Source of the DNA: Acephala macrosclerotiorum
Lineage: Eukaryota > Ascomycota > Leotiomycetes > Helotiales > Mollisiaceae
Length of the DNA stretch: 64,000 bases
Assembly: GCA_014904845.1 (NCBI GenBank)
Contig: MU119426.1
Coordinates: 28,786-92,785, forward strand
Direction of reading: 5' to 3'
Positions within the stretch are counted from its first letter, which is position 1, and each line of letters opens with the position of its first letter. The notes under the pieces were generated by a model that saw only the letters and a program-made list of their open reading frames with translations, was not told the origin of the DNA and searched no databases. The position numbers were made by a program, and so were the translations under genes. Below are positions 23,438-35,471 of the stretch, piece after piece.

Positions 23438-25160
23438 GTTGCAAATTTGAAGAATCTTCCGAAAATTCCTGAGCCGAAAGAAGTGTGTCCTTCGTAATCG
23501 TCCTTCGAAATCGTCCTTTGTTAAGATGTGCAACAAAACCTCGCATTGACCAATGAGGATGCGTTCTCTAACCCTAAACCACTTTTAAGATGTGCAACAA
23601 AATCGAGTCGGCCAATGAAAATATTCTATTTTACTCTCAGCACGTGAATGCATCAATTTCAGGTTGAGAAGCTATCCATGATAGGATATCCAAAATCGAT
23701 TTAGAAACTCGATCTCCAGCAAATGTCGGACGCTGAGCTCGAAGGCGATATCAAAAAGCAGATACAGCTAACTCACGTGCAAGCGAGGAAATTCAAGATG
23801 AACAACAAAATCATATGTCCCTAGATCTTAGTAATGTTCGCCCGGACGGTATCTAGTTGACTTGAAAGTAATCAAATATCGAAATATTTGTGAAATCCGC
23901 TCCTCAAAAATGTTCAGAAAATCCGCCCAGCAGATTTCGCCAGCAAATTGACGGTCCTCGCTTGTAGACCATCAGTTTCCACGTGCTGGATCGTTAATTT
24001 ACTAGATGTGAATATCTCTGATTTTAACACGACGCGCAACAAAGGTCGTTTTGACCAATGTAGGAGCTGGAATATGTGGGGTACACGTGAGGATGAGGAT
24101 TCGAGAGAGGGTTGTTTGAATTTTGGGGAACGAGGCGACAGACCTAGGGTTAGAAACATCTAATAGAAAAGCATCGGGTGTTAAGGAAAGGTGTCTAGTT
24201 AGAAAGAGATGGTGGTTGAGAAGCGAGCTTGGAAAGGGGGACAACATGGAACGTATACGCGAGCTCCTGCCATTCCCCTTTCTTCCCCATCGATTGGATC
24301 ACAGGTCTTTTGTTGCATATCGCACCTCAAACTCCGCTCAAATCATTTCTAAAATGTTTCAAATCGATTAAAATTCAATTCAATTCCTGCATATCTTTCA
24401 TACGAATCACGTGCTGTTCCCTACCCCTCCCTCAGAAAGTTCCTTCCTTCTCTCCAGTATTGACGTTTTGTTTAAGGAGAAGTTTTGTGGCACATCGGAT
24501 GCTTCCGGGGTTTCCGAGATCTTTGCATTGTGACGTAAGGGGATTTGTGAAGGTGAATGTGAATGTGGAGGAGAGGATGCGAGCGGGGTCTGGACGTCTA
24601 GCTTGAAATCTTGAAGAAAAGAGAGACGATTGTTGCGTTTCGCATCTTCCAGATGTTCCGAAAGTGTCAGAGAAAGTGAAAAGGGATGATGCGAAACGGG
24701 GGTGTTTGGGAATGCTCATGAATGTAGAGTCTTTGTTGCATATCGCGAGGCTGTGGGGAATCCGGGAACGCAGCCTAGGAATGAGTAATGTCTCTCCTGG
24801 AAATGCTTGTGACGAAGCAACTTTTTGGAAGAAAGGCTTGGGACTGGAGTCTGGATGTCTGAAGCCCGAATGGGAGATTGGGGTTGTGCATTTAGACGTC
24901 GAGGCTTCGGAGAATATCGACAATGACTTCACTTCTTTTGCTTTTGGCAGATGATATCATCCTCAAAGAAGCCCAGCAGATCTGATCGTGAGTTCCAGCT
25001 GAAATTGAGAGCACAAGTCGAGTAGAGCGTTGAATTGGAAATGAATGAGAAGGTCATGCTTTCACAGATTAGCTGGAACAGAAAAGTTCAGGTCATATTA
25101 TACATTTTCGACATGAAAAGTCATCTCTATGTAGTTTACAAATCCTCCATCAACAATAAT
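23438..25160. other. Gene-free stretch rich in a recurring 15-base motif
   Basis: No gene is recognised on either strand. The stretch holds most copies of the TTTGTTGCACATCGC-like motif listed separately. Open frames at 24229-24606 and 24432-24932 overlap on opposite strands and contain no recognisable domain. Confidence 0.4.
23524..24746. repeat. Cluster of TTTGTTGCACATCGC-like motifs
   Basis: Related copies of the motif or its complement lie at 23524-23538, 23588-23602, 24031-24043, 24307-24322, about 24630-24644 and 24732-24746. The first three are followed within about 30 bases by a GACCAATG or GGCCAATG element. Further copies at 31588, 31694 and 39406 lie outside the cluster. At 31588-31706 two copies form terminal inverted repeats, so the cluster may be remnants of a small mobile element. 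Confidence 0.5.
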
Positions 25161-26113
25161 TTATTTCATGAAGCCAGCCTTTCCGTCGCCGTCAGCATCT
25201 TTCTTTGGGTTCAACTTGTCCATCAAGCTAGGCTTCTTCCTACTCTCAACAGATTCGAGACCAGCACCAGTTGTGCCAACACCAGCTCCGGTAGCAGCTC
25301 CATTGTGGTGGTGACCAGTTGTGCCCGTGGTACCAGTGGTTGAGGCACCGGTTGAGCCCAAGTGAGAACCAGTGTGGCGACCCGACCGGGTAGAATCGTT
25401 CTCAGTCAAAGAAGTAGTACCTCGGGCGCCAGCACCTCCGAGAGTACCACCAACGGATCTTGGTTCACCACCGAAAGCGTCGGTGCGTTCCTCACGACCA
25501 GAAAGGTGTCCGCCTTGCCTCTTAAACTCGTCCATCGTCACAGCCGGGAGGGAAGAGGCGGTGTGATGCTTAGCCTCATTTTGGTGAACTTCATGGACCG
25601 GGACAGTGGTGTGAACAACAGATGGTTGAACGGTCTCCTTCTGCACAACCGGCTGAATATTCTCATGCACATGATGATGAATATGTTCACCAGTAACGGT
25701 TGGAGCAGCGGCACTAGTGTGCTGCGTATCGCCAACTGTGCGGGTGTTTTTGAATTGGGCGGCTTCGGCGGTGAGCCTGTCTTTGACATGGGAGTCATTG
25801 CCGTGCTTGATGTTGCGGTGCTCAATGCCGCCCATTTGGTGGGTGTGTTGCTCGGGAAGGATCTCCTTGTCGGTGATGGGTTGGACGGAGGTGTGGTGGT
25901 GGTCTTGGTGGACTTCGCGGTCTACGGCTGTGGTAACAATTTCGTGGCGGGTGGGGGTGACGTGCTCTTGTTGGACGGCTGGGTTGACGGTCTGCGATGT
26001 TGTTCAGAGAATGAAATAGTTGTGGTGACTGAGGAGCTTACCTCGTGAACAGTTGTGTCATGCTTTCCATCCTTAGAGAGGAAATTGCCAACTGCTGCCT
26101 TTGCCTTTTCCAT
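25161..26113 (-). CDS. His-rich hydrophilic LEA/allergen-like protein
   Basis: Two exons, 26113-26042 and 25991-25161, with a 50-base GT-AG intron; the product is 300 residues. It has no signal peptide or membrane segment. The first half is rich in His, Glu and Val with repeated patterns such as EHVTPTRHEI, DREVHQDHHH, EHIHHHVHENIQPVVQKE and VHTTVPVHEVHQNE. A conserved AVTMDEFKRQGG box follows, then a Gly/Thr-rich low-complexity region, and the protein ends with a Lys/Asp-rich DADGDGKAGFMK. Fungal homologues carry the generic label 'allergen' or LEA-like and are thought to be stress-related; function is unproven. The region after the splice shares a His-rich motif with the next gene (28353-31288). 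The gene model is supported by frame continuity across the intron. Confidence 0.8.
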
Positions 26114-28352
26114 TTTGATGTATTGATTTGTTTTTTTTTTGGTTTAGTACTTTGAAAAATCGGGGGTATCTTTGATATGGAGGGAAGAAGAGAACCTTTG
26201 AGCTGCGAAGCATATTATAGCCATCGCTTAAGCTCACAGCAATTACGTAGCTAGCAGAACTCCCCGTGGCAGCGGGGTATGCGAAGGGTCTACATCATCA
26301 ATGACGGTCTTCTCTGAAGCTTGCTGTCGAATGTGGTATGGTTATCTGAATCTCCAGCCTTGGTTTCCGCCGACTGAACAGCATAGGCATATGGGAGAGT
26401 GGCTGTGCAGACAAAAGCAATGGATTGGTGGGAATGGAGCTTGTATGGTGGGGCAAATGATGTCGAGGAGCTTCCTCACTTGAAGGGAGCTCCAAGATGG
26501 TCTAGACGGACATCGAGAAAAGATGCTGCTTCAGCTTGACATGAATGTGCCTCGGGCATACTGATGTCAAGCTTTTGCATGGGGTTTTGAATGCCATGTA
26601 CCGGAAACCTGGTTCCCGGAGAGATGAGGGTCTTCATGAAGCTTGCAATGACTTGCGTGGTTGGCATACAGCGATGATGCGAAGGTCCTGTCACTAAAGC
26701 TCGGTACCCAATAGCTGAAGAGAACTGTTCCCAGCTTAGACGAATGCTTTGGAAGAAAGAGAAGATCAACGCGAGGATTTAAACGAAGGACATGAGACTT
26801 GTCTGCTTGAAGATTGAAGCTGCAAATCCTAAATCTCGAAGGAGCTTATTTCAGCTTGTCTTCATTCTTGAAGTTGCAACATGCCGACATCTCCAACGGC
26901 GCAGGATCATGAATCTAGAAGTACAGAATATTAGTGATCATTCTAAAATCGGATTCTCACCTATGTTAACTGCGTTTCCCAGCATGCAGGAAATCGAAGG
27001 TGCTGTTCACATCATAGCTCAGTCGTCAGGACAAGCATCTCCGCTGCACGGCAAGTCGAGACAGAGACTTGACAGCTCACACCGTGTCAAACTTGCACCA
27101 AGACATCGAGCACGCGGGATAAAACGCGTTCGAGGGTGTAAATATCAGCCAACGCCCTCGATCACCGCCACAGCTGACCTCAAAAACATTGCGAGCCACG
27201 TCTGCAGCCTCTCATCTAGATGCTCAGTCAATTAATCGCTACCTGTGATTCGAGATCTCGGTCGAATGGTGATGACGCTCCTTTGGTTCTAGATGCTTGA
27301 AATGGTTGGACACCGTGTTTCGTAGTTGGACGCGTCAAATTCTAGTTGTCGATGGTGTTGAGCTTGCTCTTTTGCTACGTCAGCGAAGCTCTTCGATGCA
27401 CGATGTTGAACCAAAGTCGCGCTTGATCGCTTAAGAGGCTGAGCAATGGCTCCTATTTGTCCCAGCCCCGCTTCTAGTCTGAGCGGGAAGGAAGCCTTTC
27501 CCGCAAAAAGCACAGTTGTGTTTGATGCAGCCAGTGAGCACGCTGCACTATCGAGCCGTCGGGAAAGGTCCGGGCACAGTCCTCGGGTCCGGATCGGTTC
27601 ATCTTAACGCCGAGCGAGCTGTACGTAGTAGAAGGAGTCCGTTGAAGCCGTGTCCGGAAGTGAAGCACGGCTTGGATCGACATCTCGAGATGCACGACAA
27701 GTGCCACAACGCCGCAGTTTCAGCCTGTATGTGTCTAGTGCTGCACGTATCTGAATTCCCTGCAAGGCTCAAATGTTTCAGGCTCGAATCTGGCGACACA
27801 GAGCGGTAGACGTCTTTGCTGGTGAGCTATACTCGGAAATGCCTTCAAACAAACTTTGAATTCCAGGGCACACGGGCTATAAAATCTCCGCACACAGCGG
27901 AAAGAAGAAATCAAATCTTGGAAGCTGTCGATCGTTCCTAGTACCTGGATATGATTATATGACTGCTTGAAGATCTCTCGTAAACTCCACTGTCCCAACC
28001 AGAGTGGGAAAGAATAGGCTCCCCCGAGGAACCCCTAGCAACTCGAGCTGTGCAAACAGACTCAAAAGGGGCAAACTCAGCTGCAGCCAGTCAGAGCGGA
28101 ACGCGCTCGAGGACGCCGGGGGAAAATTCAACTCTCCTAACACAACCGCTGATCATGAAGACCTCAAGTCTCGTTCGCACCTCCATCGGAAATGGCATCA
28201 TCAATTGAGAAATTCTCCGAAGATTGAGTCTTCTTTTCTTTTGTTCACTCGCTGGTCGTCGACAATTGCAGGCATTTCGTGGATCCCCCGCTCTCGCCTG
28301 GCGGCTGGACGCTGGGGTGAGACAGTCCCTGAGGCGATCACGATAGGTTACA
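26114..28352. other. Divergent intergenic region
   Basis: Lies between two genes transcribed away from each other. Frames at 26476-26769 (reverse) and 26792-27235 (forward) are open for 98-148 codons but show no domain, codon pattern or splice context that I can support. The sequence before 28353 is probably the 5' leader of the next gene. Confidence 0.4.
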
Positions 28353-31288
28353 ATGTCCAGGCTCAAGAATTTGTTCTTTGGCAGAGGAAGCGCCAGCAAC
28401 CCGAACCTCAAAGGCCAATCCTACGAAAATACCGTTGCTCGAGATGCGCCGGTCAAGGGATCATATCCCGTTGCCGGCAATGGGCCCAATGTCTTGGAAG
28501 AGATCCAGCGGTCGCGGGCGAAGAGGGATCACCTTACAAGAAGACAATCAGCCGCCAGCAGCATCGCAGCAGCTCCGAATGTTCCACGATACCGCGGAGA
28601 TGTTATCGAGCGACCGCGGACGGCGCCGAATGATGGGAAGCCGAAACCCTTTGGCGGCGTGAGCAGCAATGGAAATGCCAGCGGAGATGGCAGAACGCGG
28701 TCATTCTCGATGAAATCAGCACCCAAATTCCTCAACAGCAGCAGACGAGACTCCCTCCGCAGTACTGCAGAACCTCCTCCCCCGGTACCGGCAATCAATA
28801 CCCCTCCACGAAGTACGACACCAAAACCTCCACACGATGTACAGACATACCAGCCAAGGAAAGGTGCAGAGGTGGAACAGTATAATGGTTTCACGCCTCC
28901 CTTTGCTCGTCACATCCGAAGCGACTCCCATGCATCGCACAAGTCCTACGTCGATTTGCTCGAGGCACATTCGACTATCAGAGGATCTCGAGAGACATCG
29001 CGGCACAGGGCAAAGGCGTCTGGGGTGAGGAACTATGGAGAAGATGTCGCGGACCGCAACATGGTGAAATCAGATCGGGAACCCCGGCTGGATTTGAACT
29101 CCCCTGAATTCAGTTACCTAAAAACTGTATATTCTCCCAAGGAACGGCTGGGAGTGATTCTAGATGGTGGCCACTCGAGGACTTCTTCCGCTTTGGGCCA
29201 TGTTCTAGGCCATGATGCTGATCCTAGTGACGACATTCAGTCTCACAACCGTCATCCAAAGGCTGCATCCATTCGATCCACCACTACTGCACCTAGACCT
29301 GGTGTGCCATCAAGGGTTGATTCCCCCTCGGTATACTCCTATGATGGTGACGATGATCGTCCCACAAATGGCGTTCGAGCCCGTGGCCAAAGAGGAAGAG
29401 CTCTTTCACCGTTGTCTACATCTTCGATTCATGGGTCAAGCATGCGTGAAACCTTTCGAAAATCTACGGCTACACCCGATCGAGGACGTCGAACCTTGAG
29501 AGAACCTCCTTCCGTTGCTTCGTCTTCGAAACAGTCTGCTCCCAAGTCTTACAAGCAAACTGCTTCGACGCCACGGGTAGCCTCTGTGCCAGAAAATCGT
29601 CAACCAGCAGCTGCCCCCAACACAGCTCCTTCGAGAGTGTTGAAAGAGCCTCCACCAGTTGCACCTCCTGTAGAATTACCACGAGCAAACCCCCCGACTC
29701 ACGAAAGACGAGCTTCAAACTCGAGTGCAAAGCAGAGGCAGAGGACTATGTCTACAAGCAGCCAGACCACCACCACGTCCAATGGACACGCATCCAAGGG
29801 CAGCTATTCTGCATTTCCTACCAGTCCCAACTCGTCAATGACAACCAGATCGCCCACCAGCACAACCAACAAACGAGCAGGAATGCTAGTTGAGGAACGA
29901 AATGAACCGATAAGTCTGGAAGGAGTGGTGGACTTGATCAACACGGTGGATACAGATGTCACCGCTAAGACATTACCTGGTACATACCCACCTCCCATTC
30001 CCACTGTATCTATTCATCGAGCTCGACCGAACATATCAAACACATCACATCCCTTGTCCACCATGTCGCAGTCATCAAGGCGTTCTGGACGTTCATCACA
30101 CTACACAGCAACAGTCCTTTCCCCGCTTCATGTTTCACCACATGATATTATGCAGCCACCATCTTTCCCTTCTGAGAATTGGCCTCTTACCCCACCTCCA
30201 GAGAGTAGTCATGCGGCTGCTAATATGCGTCAATAGCCGTCACTCACGAACATGTCACCCCAACTCGACACGAAATCCGCGAAGAAAGAATCACTAGAGA
30301 GATCCATACACACGATGTCTACCACCAAATCCTACCTGTTATCGAGACCGAGATACTTCCAACGAAGCATTACATCCCTTCTGAAGATGGAAAAGGCTTG
30401 ACCAAGATTCCAGAGAGCGAGCCGCACAAGTACACGATACACACAGTGACCGGAAAGTCGAATGGTGACTGGCATATTTCGAAGGGTGCACGACCAAGAA
30501 ACCAATCCCTCACGCAATCCATCTACTCACATACCAACATTGACGAAGATGACGGCGCTGAAGGTCCTGTCATCGGTCTCGCACGCGGCGAACCCACTAC
30601 AAGATCTCGAGCAGGCTCTCGCGCATCAACCACCGCTGGTTCCCGATCAAAGAATATCCTCGAGCCAATTCTCTCCAGCAAAAAAGAATACATGGCCAAG
30701 GAAGGATACCCCAAGACGGAATACGTATGGCGCCACCCTCCCGTCTTCGAAGATATCCACGGCAGAACACAACCTGTGTATATCGGTGCTGGACTTGGGG
30801 ATATCAGTTCTCAAAATGGATACCAAAGCGACTCGGACACCGCAGGCGCTGAGTTCGGTGCTGAGAGACAACCTGCTAAGGGCGAAGAGGGTCTTTTGTT
30901 CAGAGACAGTGGGTATGGGAGTCGAGGCATGCTGCCGGGACTTGGCCAGAGTGCTCCCATGACTAGGTATCAAAACCCGAATGGACACACTGCTCCTGTT
31001 ACCGGTCATCAGACGAACGGCTACCAGAAGAATAATTCTCATGCCAGAAAGAGCCCCGTGGAAATGAATGGGGACATAGTCGGTGATTTCGGTGAGAAGA
31101 TCAGGCTAGGAAAAGTTCTCAATCACAACAAACAGATGAAACTGTCGGAAGGCGAGGCAACGAAGGCGTTGAGAAGGATGAAGGAACGCAGGAGGAGTAG
31201 TGCTGCGAGCGCTGCTAGCAAGGGTAAGGGCAAGGCTGTTGATGTGGGAGAGGTGGAGAAGGGCATGAATGGGTTGAACGTGAGATGA
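28353..31288 (+). CDS. Large low-complexity protein with conserved His-rich C-terminal segment
   Basis: Two exons, 28353-29979 and 30237-31288, give 892 residues. The 257-base intron begins GTACAT and ends with CTAAT...CAATAG. Reading through it would end at a stop, whereas splicing joins DVTAKTLP to AVTHEHVTPTRHEI in frame. The first 540 residues are Ser/Pro/Arg-rich and probably disordered. The segment after the splice is the most conserved-looking: HEHVTPTRHEI, REERITREIH, HDVYHQILPVIETEILP, and later VFEDIHGRTQPVYIGAGLG. The C-terminus is basic (EATKALRRMKERRRSS). I do not recognise a named family. The same HVTPTRHEI pattern occurs in the divergent neighbour at 25161-26113. No signal peptide or membrane helix is visible. 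Confidence 0.75.
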
Positions 31289-31912
31289 GATGAGATGAGT
31301 GTTTTTCTTCTGTTTTGATTTCAGCGTTGGTGTCTCGTCGGTCATTTATCACATCGCTCGCATGGCGGGACAGTTCTTTTGTTATACAGTGTTACTTTCA
31401 GTGGGAGATGGATTGTATATATGTGTGTCAGCATCATTACTGGAAAGTCTTTCATCGAAGCGCTTGGGGCATTCTATCTGTTCATCCTGCCGTTCGTGAT
31501 CTCTCGATGTGCCTGGCTTTCTTGGAAATTGGGAGTTGTTCTCATGCCAGTTGTCAAAGTATCTTAGGGAAGGACATTGAAGAATCCTGTTGCACATCGC
31601 AAGCCCGCTGCCGCCGCTTCTCGTGCACTACGCAGTGGCGCCCCGCCGCCTCTTGTACCAGGTAGACCCCGCTTCCGCCTCCTGCCGCTCCCCGCGATGT
31701 GCAACAAAAATCTCAACATCCCAACTATCAACAGCACTTTTGGGTGAGTCCACTGCCTCAGCTTCAATCCCACTGCACTAGAGGCTGCTCAGATTTGAAA
31801 ATTTCCCGCGACAATACTGCGATCTTCCTCCCACCTCTTCCAACGCCACGACACAACACAAACATAACAACCATCCGCGCCGAGATAACGTCAAAGTTTT
31901 CGCGCGCACACG
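31289..31912. other. Intergenic region holding a small TIR element
   Basis: Contains the 3' flank of the upstream gene and the element at 31588-31706. Open frames here lack any motif. Confidence 0.4.
31588..31706. mobile_element. 119-bp GC-rich element with 13-bp terminal inverted repeats
   Basis: Left end TGTTGCACATCGC (31588-31600) and right end GCGATGTGCAACA (31694-31706) are perfect inverted copies. The interior is GC-rich (GCCGCCGC, GGCGCCCC) and noncoding. The same terminal sequence occurs singly elsewhere in the window (23.5-24.7 kb and 39406-39420), which suggests a family of miniature elements or their fragments. No target duplication is obvious. Confidence 0.5.
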
Positions 31913-33274
31913 ATGATGGATGATGGCAAGATCGAAGACTGGGAGATGAGATAGGATGGGAGAGTGTCAGCGAAGAGAAGATCCAAGAGCAGCCTAAGCT
32001 GGCAGCTCCGGCACAGGAAGCAGCTTAGTTGCAAAGCCTGGCTACGCAAGTCCAGCTAGATGCGCAAGTCCTAGACCCAGCCGCAGAGCGAGAAGACGCG
32101 CTTTCGCACCCTCTTAGAGTTGCGCGGGCACAAGATCGAAAGGTGAAGTACGAGATCGAGGCCGAAGAACGCACAGCCGTACTTCGGGACTTGCCTGCGT
32201 TCCAGCCCTCCTTGGGCGAGGAACGCGAGCCTGCTCGTCCAAAGACTGGCGTACCTCACAGACGAACGGAGGTCAAGATGGAACCTGCAACTGGAGCAGA
32301 GATAGCGATACGCGCCTCCGAGTCAGCGTCGCGAGTTAATGTCAGAGTTAAGGCGGAGAAAGAGAGAATTGATCAACTTCCTCTGATAGTGTCGCAACCT
32401 CACGATGCCTCTAAGCAGGTATCGCAGGCCAAGAACCTGAAGAAGGAGGATAGCATCGCTCCAGAGCAATCTCACACTCCTGCCTCCATTGCGAGACCTT
32501 CAACTGCACAGCAGATTGAAAGTGAGCCAATGCGAAAGAAGCAGAAGATGGAAGAGAAGAGCCTTGTTCGAATTCCTGCCTTCAATGCGCCAGCTTCAAC
32601 CTCCAAGGTTGAAGTTGAGCCAATGAGAAAGAAGCGGGAGGAGGAAAGCGTCGCTCCAATGCGATCTCACACTCCTGCCTCCATTGCGGGACCTTCAGCC
32701 TCTCAACAGGCTAGTCATCAGCAGCAGAGCAATGGAGGCAAGAAGCAGCAGCAACGGCGCCGACGCGGAGCCACCTCACGCGGTGGATCTTTCTTTAAGA
32801 ATGCCCGCAATGACAGAACACATGGTGGTTTGGGATTACTTCCTAGACATGCCAATCAAGGATTTCAATCCTCGCAGGAGCTCCAACCCTCAGTGCCTTC
32901 ACGACGAGAGTCAAGGCCAGAGGACAGAGTCCACGAGTCTTCTCACGACGACGAGAGCACCGGTACTTGCCGACAATGTGCTCGTCTCGACGATGAGGAA
33001 TACGAGAAGCTCCAAAAACTTTATCATTCTTTCGGCTGTTGCGAGCCTCTCGATGATCACGAGGACCAATGTGAGAGAAAGAAGAGAGAGAAGACAGTAC
33101 AGAGAGCGATCGCCTCAGTCTGATCGCTGCAGCTCTTATCGCCCGAGCGATCACAGATCGCGAAGCAGATCTCCTGCTCGAAACTCTCGAGATCATTAGG
33201 CACAGGCTGACAGAATCAGATCTCGAGAGCATCGACACCCAGACTACCATCGTCAGCGTACTTCAAACCCTTGA
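31913..33274 (+). pseudogene. Broken gene for a zinc-motif protein with RS-like tail
   Basis: A coding-like track runs from the ATG at 31913 (MMDDGKIEDWE), shifts frame near 31944 to DEIGWESVSEEKIQ, meets a TAG at 32026 and stays open to about 33070. There it passes a CRQCARLDDEEYEKLQ...FGCCEP segment with paired cysteines. It then continues best in another frame as an Arg/Ser tail (RERSPQSD, RSRSRSPARNSRD), with another TAG near 33197 and more RS-like codons to 33274. Residues around 32449-32720 contain a duplicated SHTPASIA block with EPMRKK repeats. RS tails usually mark RNA-processing proteins; the function here is unknown. At least two frameshifts and two stops argue for a pseudogene, although sequencing errors could mimic this. 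Confidence 0.55.
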
Positions 33275-33936
33275 TCACAGTTTTTGGGCTCGAAAAGGCT
33301 CATTCAATTCGTCTAGTCGATCTCGAGGGTCATGGACTCTCTCCGACATCTGCAGACTCATTGGTATCATTGTCCATCTACACGGAAGGTGTCCTCGCAC
33401 TTGCAGAGCATTCACGTTTAGGGGACGCTATCATTATCGCTCACAGCTTAGGGTGCCTCATCGCTCTCAAGCTTGCAATTGAGCGCCCAGAACTTGTTTC
33501 CAAGCTCGTTCTCTTGGGTCCACTCCCATCGCCGTTTTCAGATATTGTTCGCGAGCGAGCTCAGACCGTGCGAAGGTCCGGAATGTCGACCGTTGCCGAA
33601 ATATTTTCAAGCATCGGGATGTTCTCGAAGTCTAAGAGAGAAACCCCACTTGCGGTGGCTGCGGTTGGATCATCCCTACTCGAACAGGATACGGAAGGAT
33701 ACGCGAAGGGCTGTATTGCGCTGGGAGAAGCTACGGAGGCTTTGCGTGTGCATGAGATCAAGGCGAAAACGATGATTATCACGGGAGACGAGGACAAAGT
33801 CTGTTCTCCTGAAGTGTTTGAAAATTATACAGGAATCATTCTTGGGTTGAAAGTGGCCGTCTTGCCAGAGGTTGGCCATTATCATTTATTGGAGGACTTG
33901 GAAGGGGTAGCGAGCGCTGTGGTTCCTTTCTTATGA
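33241..33936 (+). pseudogene. Alpha/beta hydrolase lacking its N-terminus
   Basis: The frame encodes AYFKPLITVFG, then LVDLEGHGLSPTSA, a nucleophile elbow AHSLGC, a cap-like region, TGDEDKVCSPEVF (acid residue) and LPEVGHYHLLEDL (catalytic His), ending PFL. This matches the alpha/beta hydrolase fold with the order Ser-Asp-His. The usual first strands and the HG-type oxyanion motif are missing. No in-frame ATG precedes the conserved core, and the first in-frame ATG lies after the nucleophile. The 5' end overlaps the tail of the broken RS gene, so the truncation point is near 33240. The remaining frame is uninterrupted, so the truncation looks recent, or a 5' exon is missing. Confidence 0.6.
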
Positions 33937-35471
33937 GGTTCTGATGGAATGGGAACCCTTTTAGTCTTCGAAAGGTCCAAGAGTGAATCTTTCCAATTCA
34001 CTCGAGGTTGACTCGGGCTCGAGCGCAGCTGTTTGAGAGACCTTTTTTGGTGTAAATAGCTTAATGGGATGAGCTCGCATATTTCAAGGGTAACGACAGG
34101 ACCCTGGTTCGAGTTTGTGGTCCTCTGGAACAGAGCGCGCTTGATCTCTCGCTGTGGACTGGCCTCGGGTCTTTATGGATTGGGACCGCCCCTTTTTTTA
34201 TTTATTTCAAGCCTCGTATCGCTAAGATTGCCGGCGCCTTCAGGCAGCCAGTCAGGCGGCCAGTCAGGCGATATTTACGCCAACGAATCTTCCTTGTCTC
34301 GCGCATCGCGCATCGCGTTCCTTCTTCCAACTTATCGTCCTGATGGATTGTCTACGGGCTTATCTATGACTCAGATTAATATACGACTCTTCAAGCCATC
34401 ATCTCATTACTCCGAATCGTCGAATCCAATACACATCTAAACACGTCCCTCAATTCGGGCAACTCGACAATCCGACTTTCGAGGCTGCAGGTCCGCCAAG
34501 GCCCAACAATCCTTCGGCTAATTCAACTCACCTTTGCTCCGCAGATGGTGATCAGGGATCTGTCTGTGAAATTATCCTGGCGTCAATCTGATATGAGTTT
34601 CTCCTGACGTCGTGGTTCCAAGGCGGTTCCCGACTGTGGATGTCCAAAACAAATAAAACCATACGTGCAGAACTTCTTGCATTCAAGCTCGCTGCATCCA
34701 TAAAGGCTTATCTTTTGAAGCATCAAAGATAAGTCGTGTTGTTCCACCTCAAAAGCCCGCTGGCTTTGCTCATTTGATGCCGGTCCCGAAAATGCAGGAA
34801 ATTTCGACGGAAGAACAAACTCCTGCATGAGGTAAGACTTCAATTTCCTCTTTTGATCCTCGAGAACACCCAGGCGCATTTACTCCGGGCTGAACCAGCA
34901 AACTCGCTGCATCGGGAAATTCTCGAAAGCTTGTGTGAGACAATGCCAACAGAATCTGCCGAGTGACATTCCGGGGAGCCTCAACTACCCGCTTTATTTA
35001 CGCTTATCCATTGATGTGCGATATTTAGAATTCAGTTAGATTCTGGTATCAGTCAATGGATATGATTGTAGAAGGGTTTACACAGAACATTCGCTCGAAA
35101 ACTGGCATCTTTTGGATGATATGCCTTCTAAACGACTTCTTAATCTGCTCGCCGACTCCGTGTCACCTCCTTTCCCGACGAACATATGAGTGACGCCACT
35201 CGTTCAACCTGAACTCGTCCACCCGCCGAACAAGAAAGCAAAAGCCGCCATGTTCTATTTATTGACGCCTCCCACGAGGCTGAAAAATCGACTACCCCTG
35301 GGCGTTTCCGCAATATCGATGACATCTTAAGCTGGTGGTCCCTCTTCTTTATCCTCTTTTCTTGGTGAGCCTTTTCTCCTCACGTTTCTGTCGCGCACCA
35401 GGTCTCCTGTCGTTACTCTTTCTTTGGGAAACACATCACGGTCGTTACTCGTGCAGTCACTCGTTTTTACC
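33937..35471. other. Intergenic region
   Basis: No gene is recognised. A reverse-strand frame at 34583-34879 (98 codons) has a cluster of Cys but no known pattern. A small tandem CAGTCAGGCGG repeat lies near 34240-34270. The last 200 bases are the promoter and leader of the next gene. Confidence 0.4.

Noticed and set aside
23568..23580. Internal AACCCTAAACC as an interstitial telomere
   Set aside because: It has only one and a half telomere-like units, which is expected by chance.
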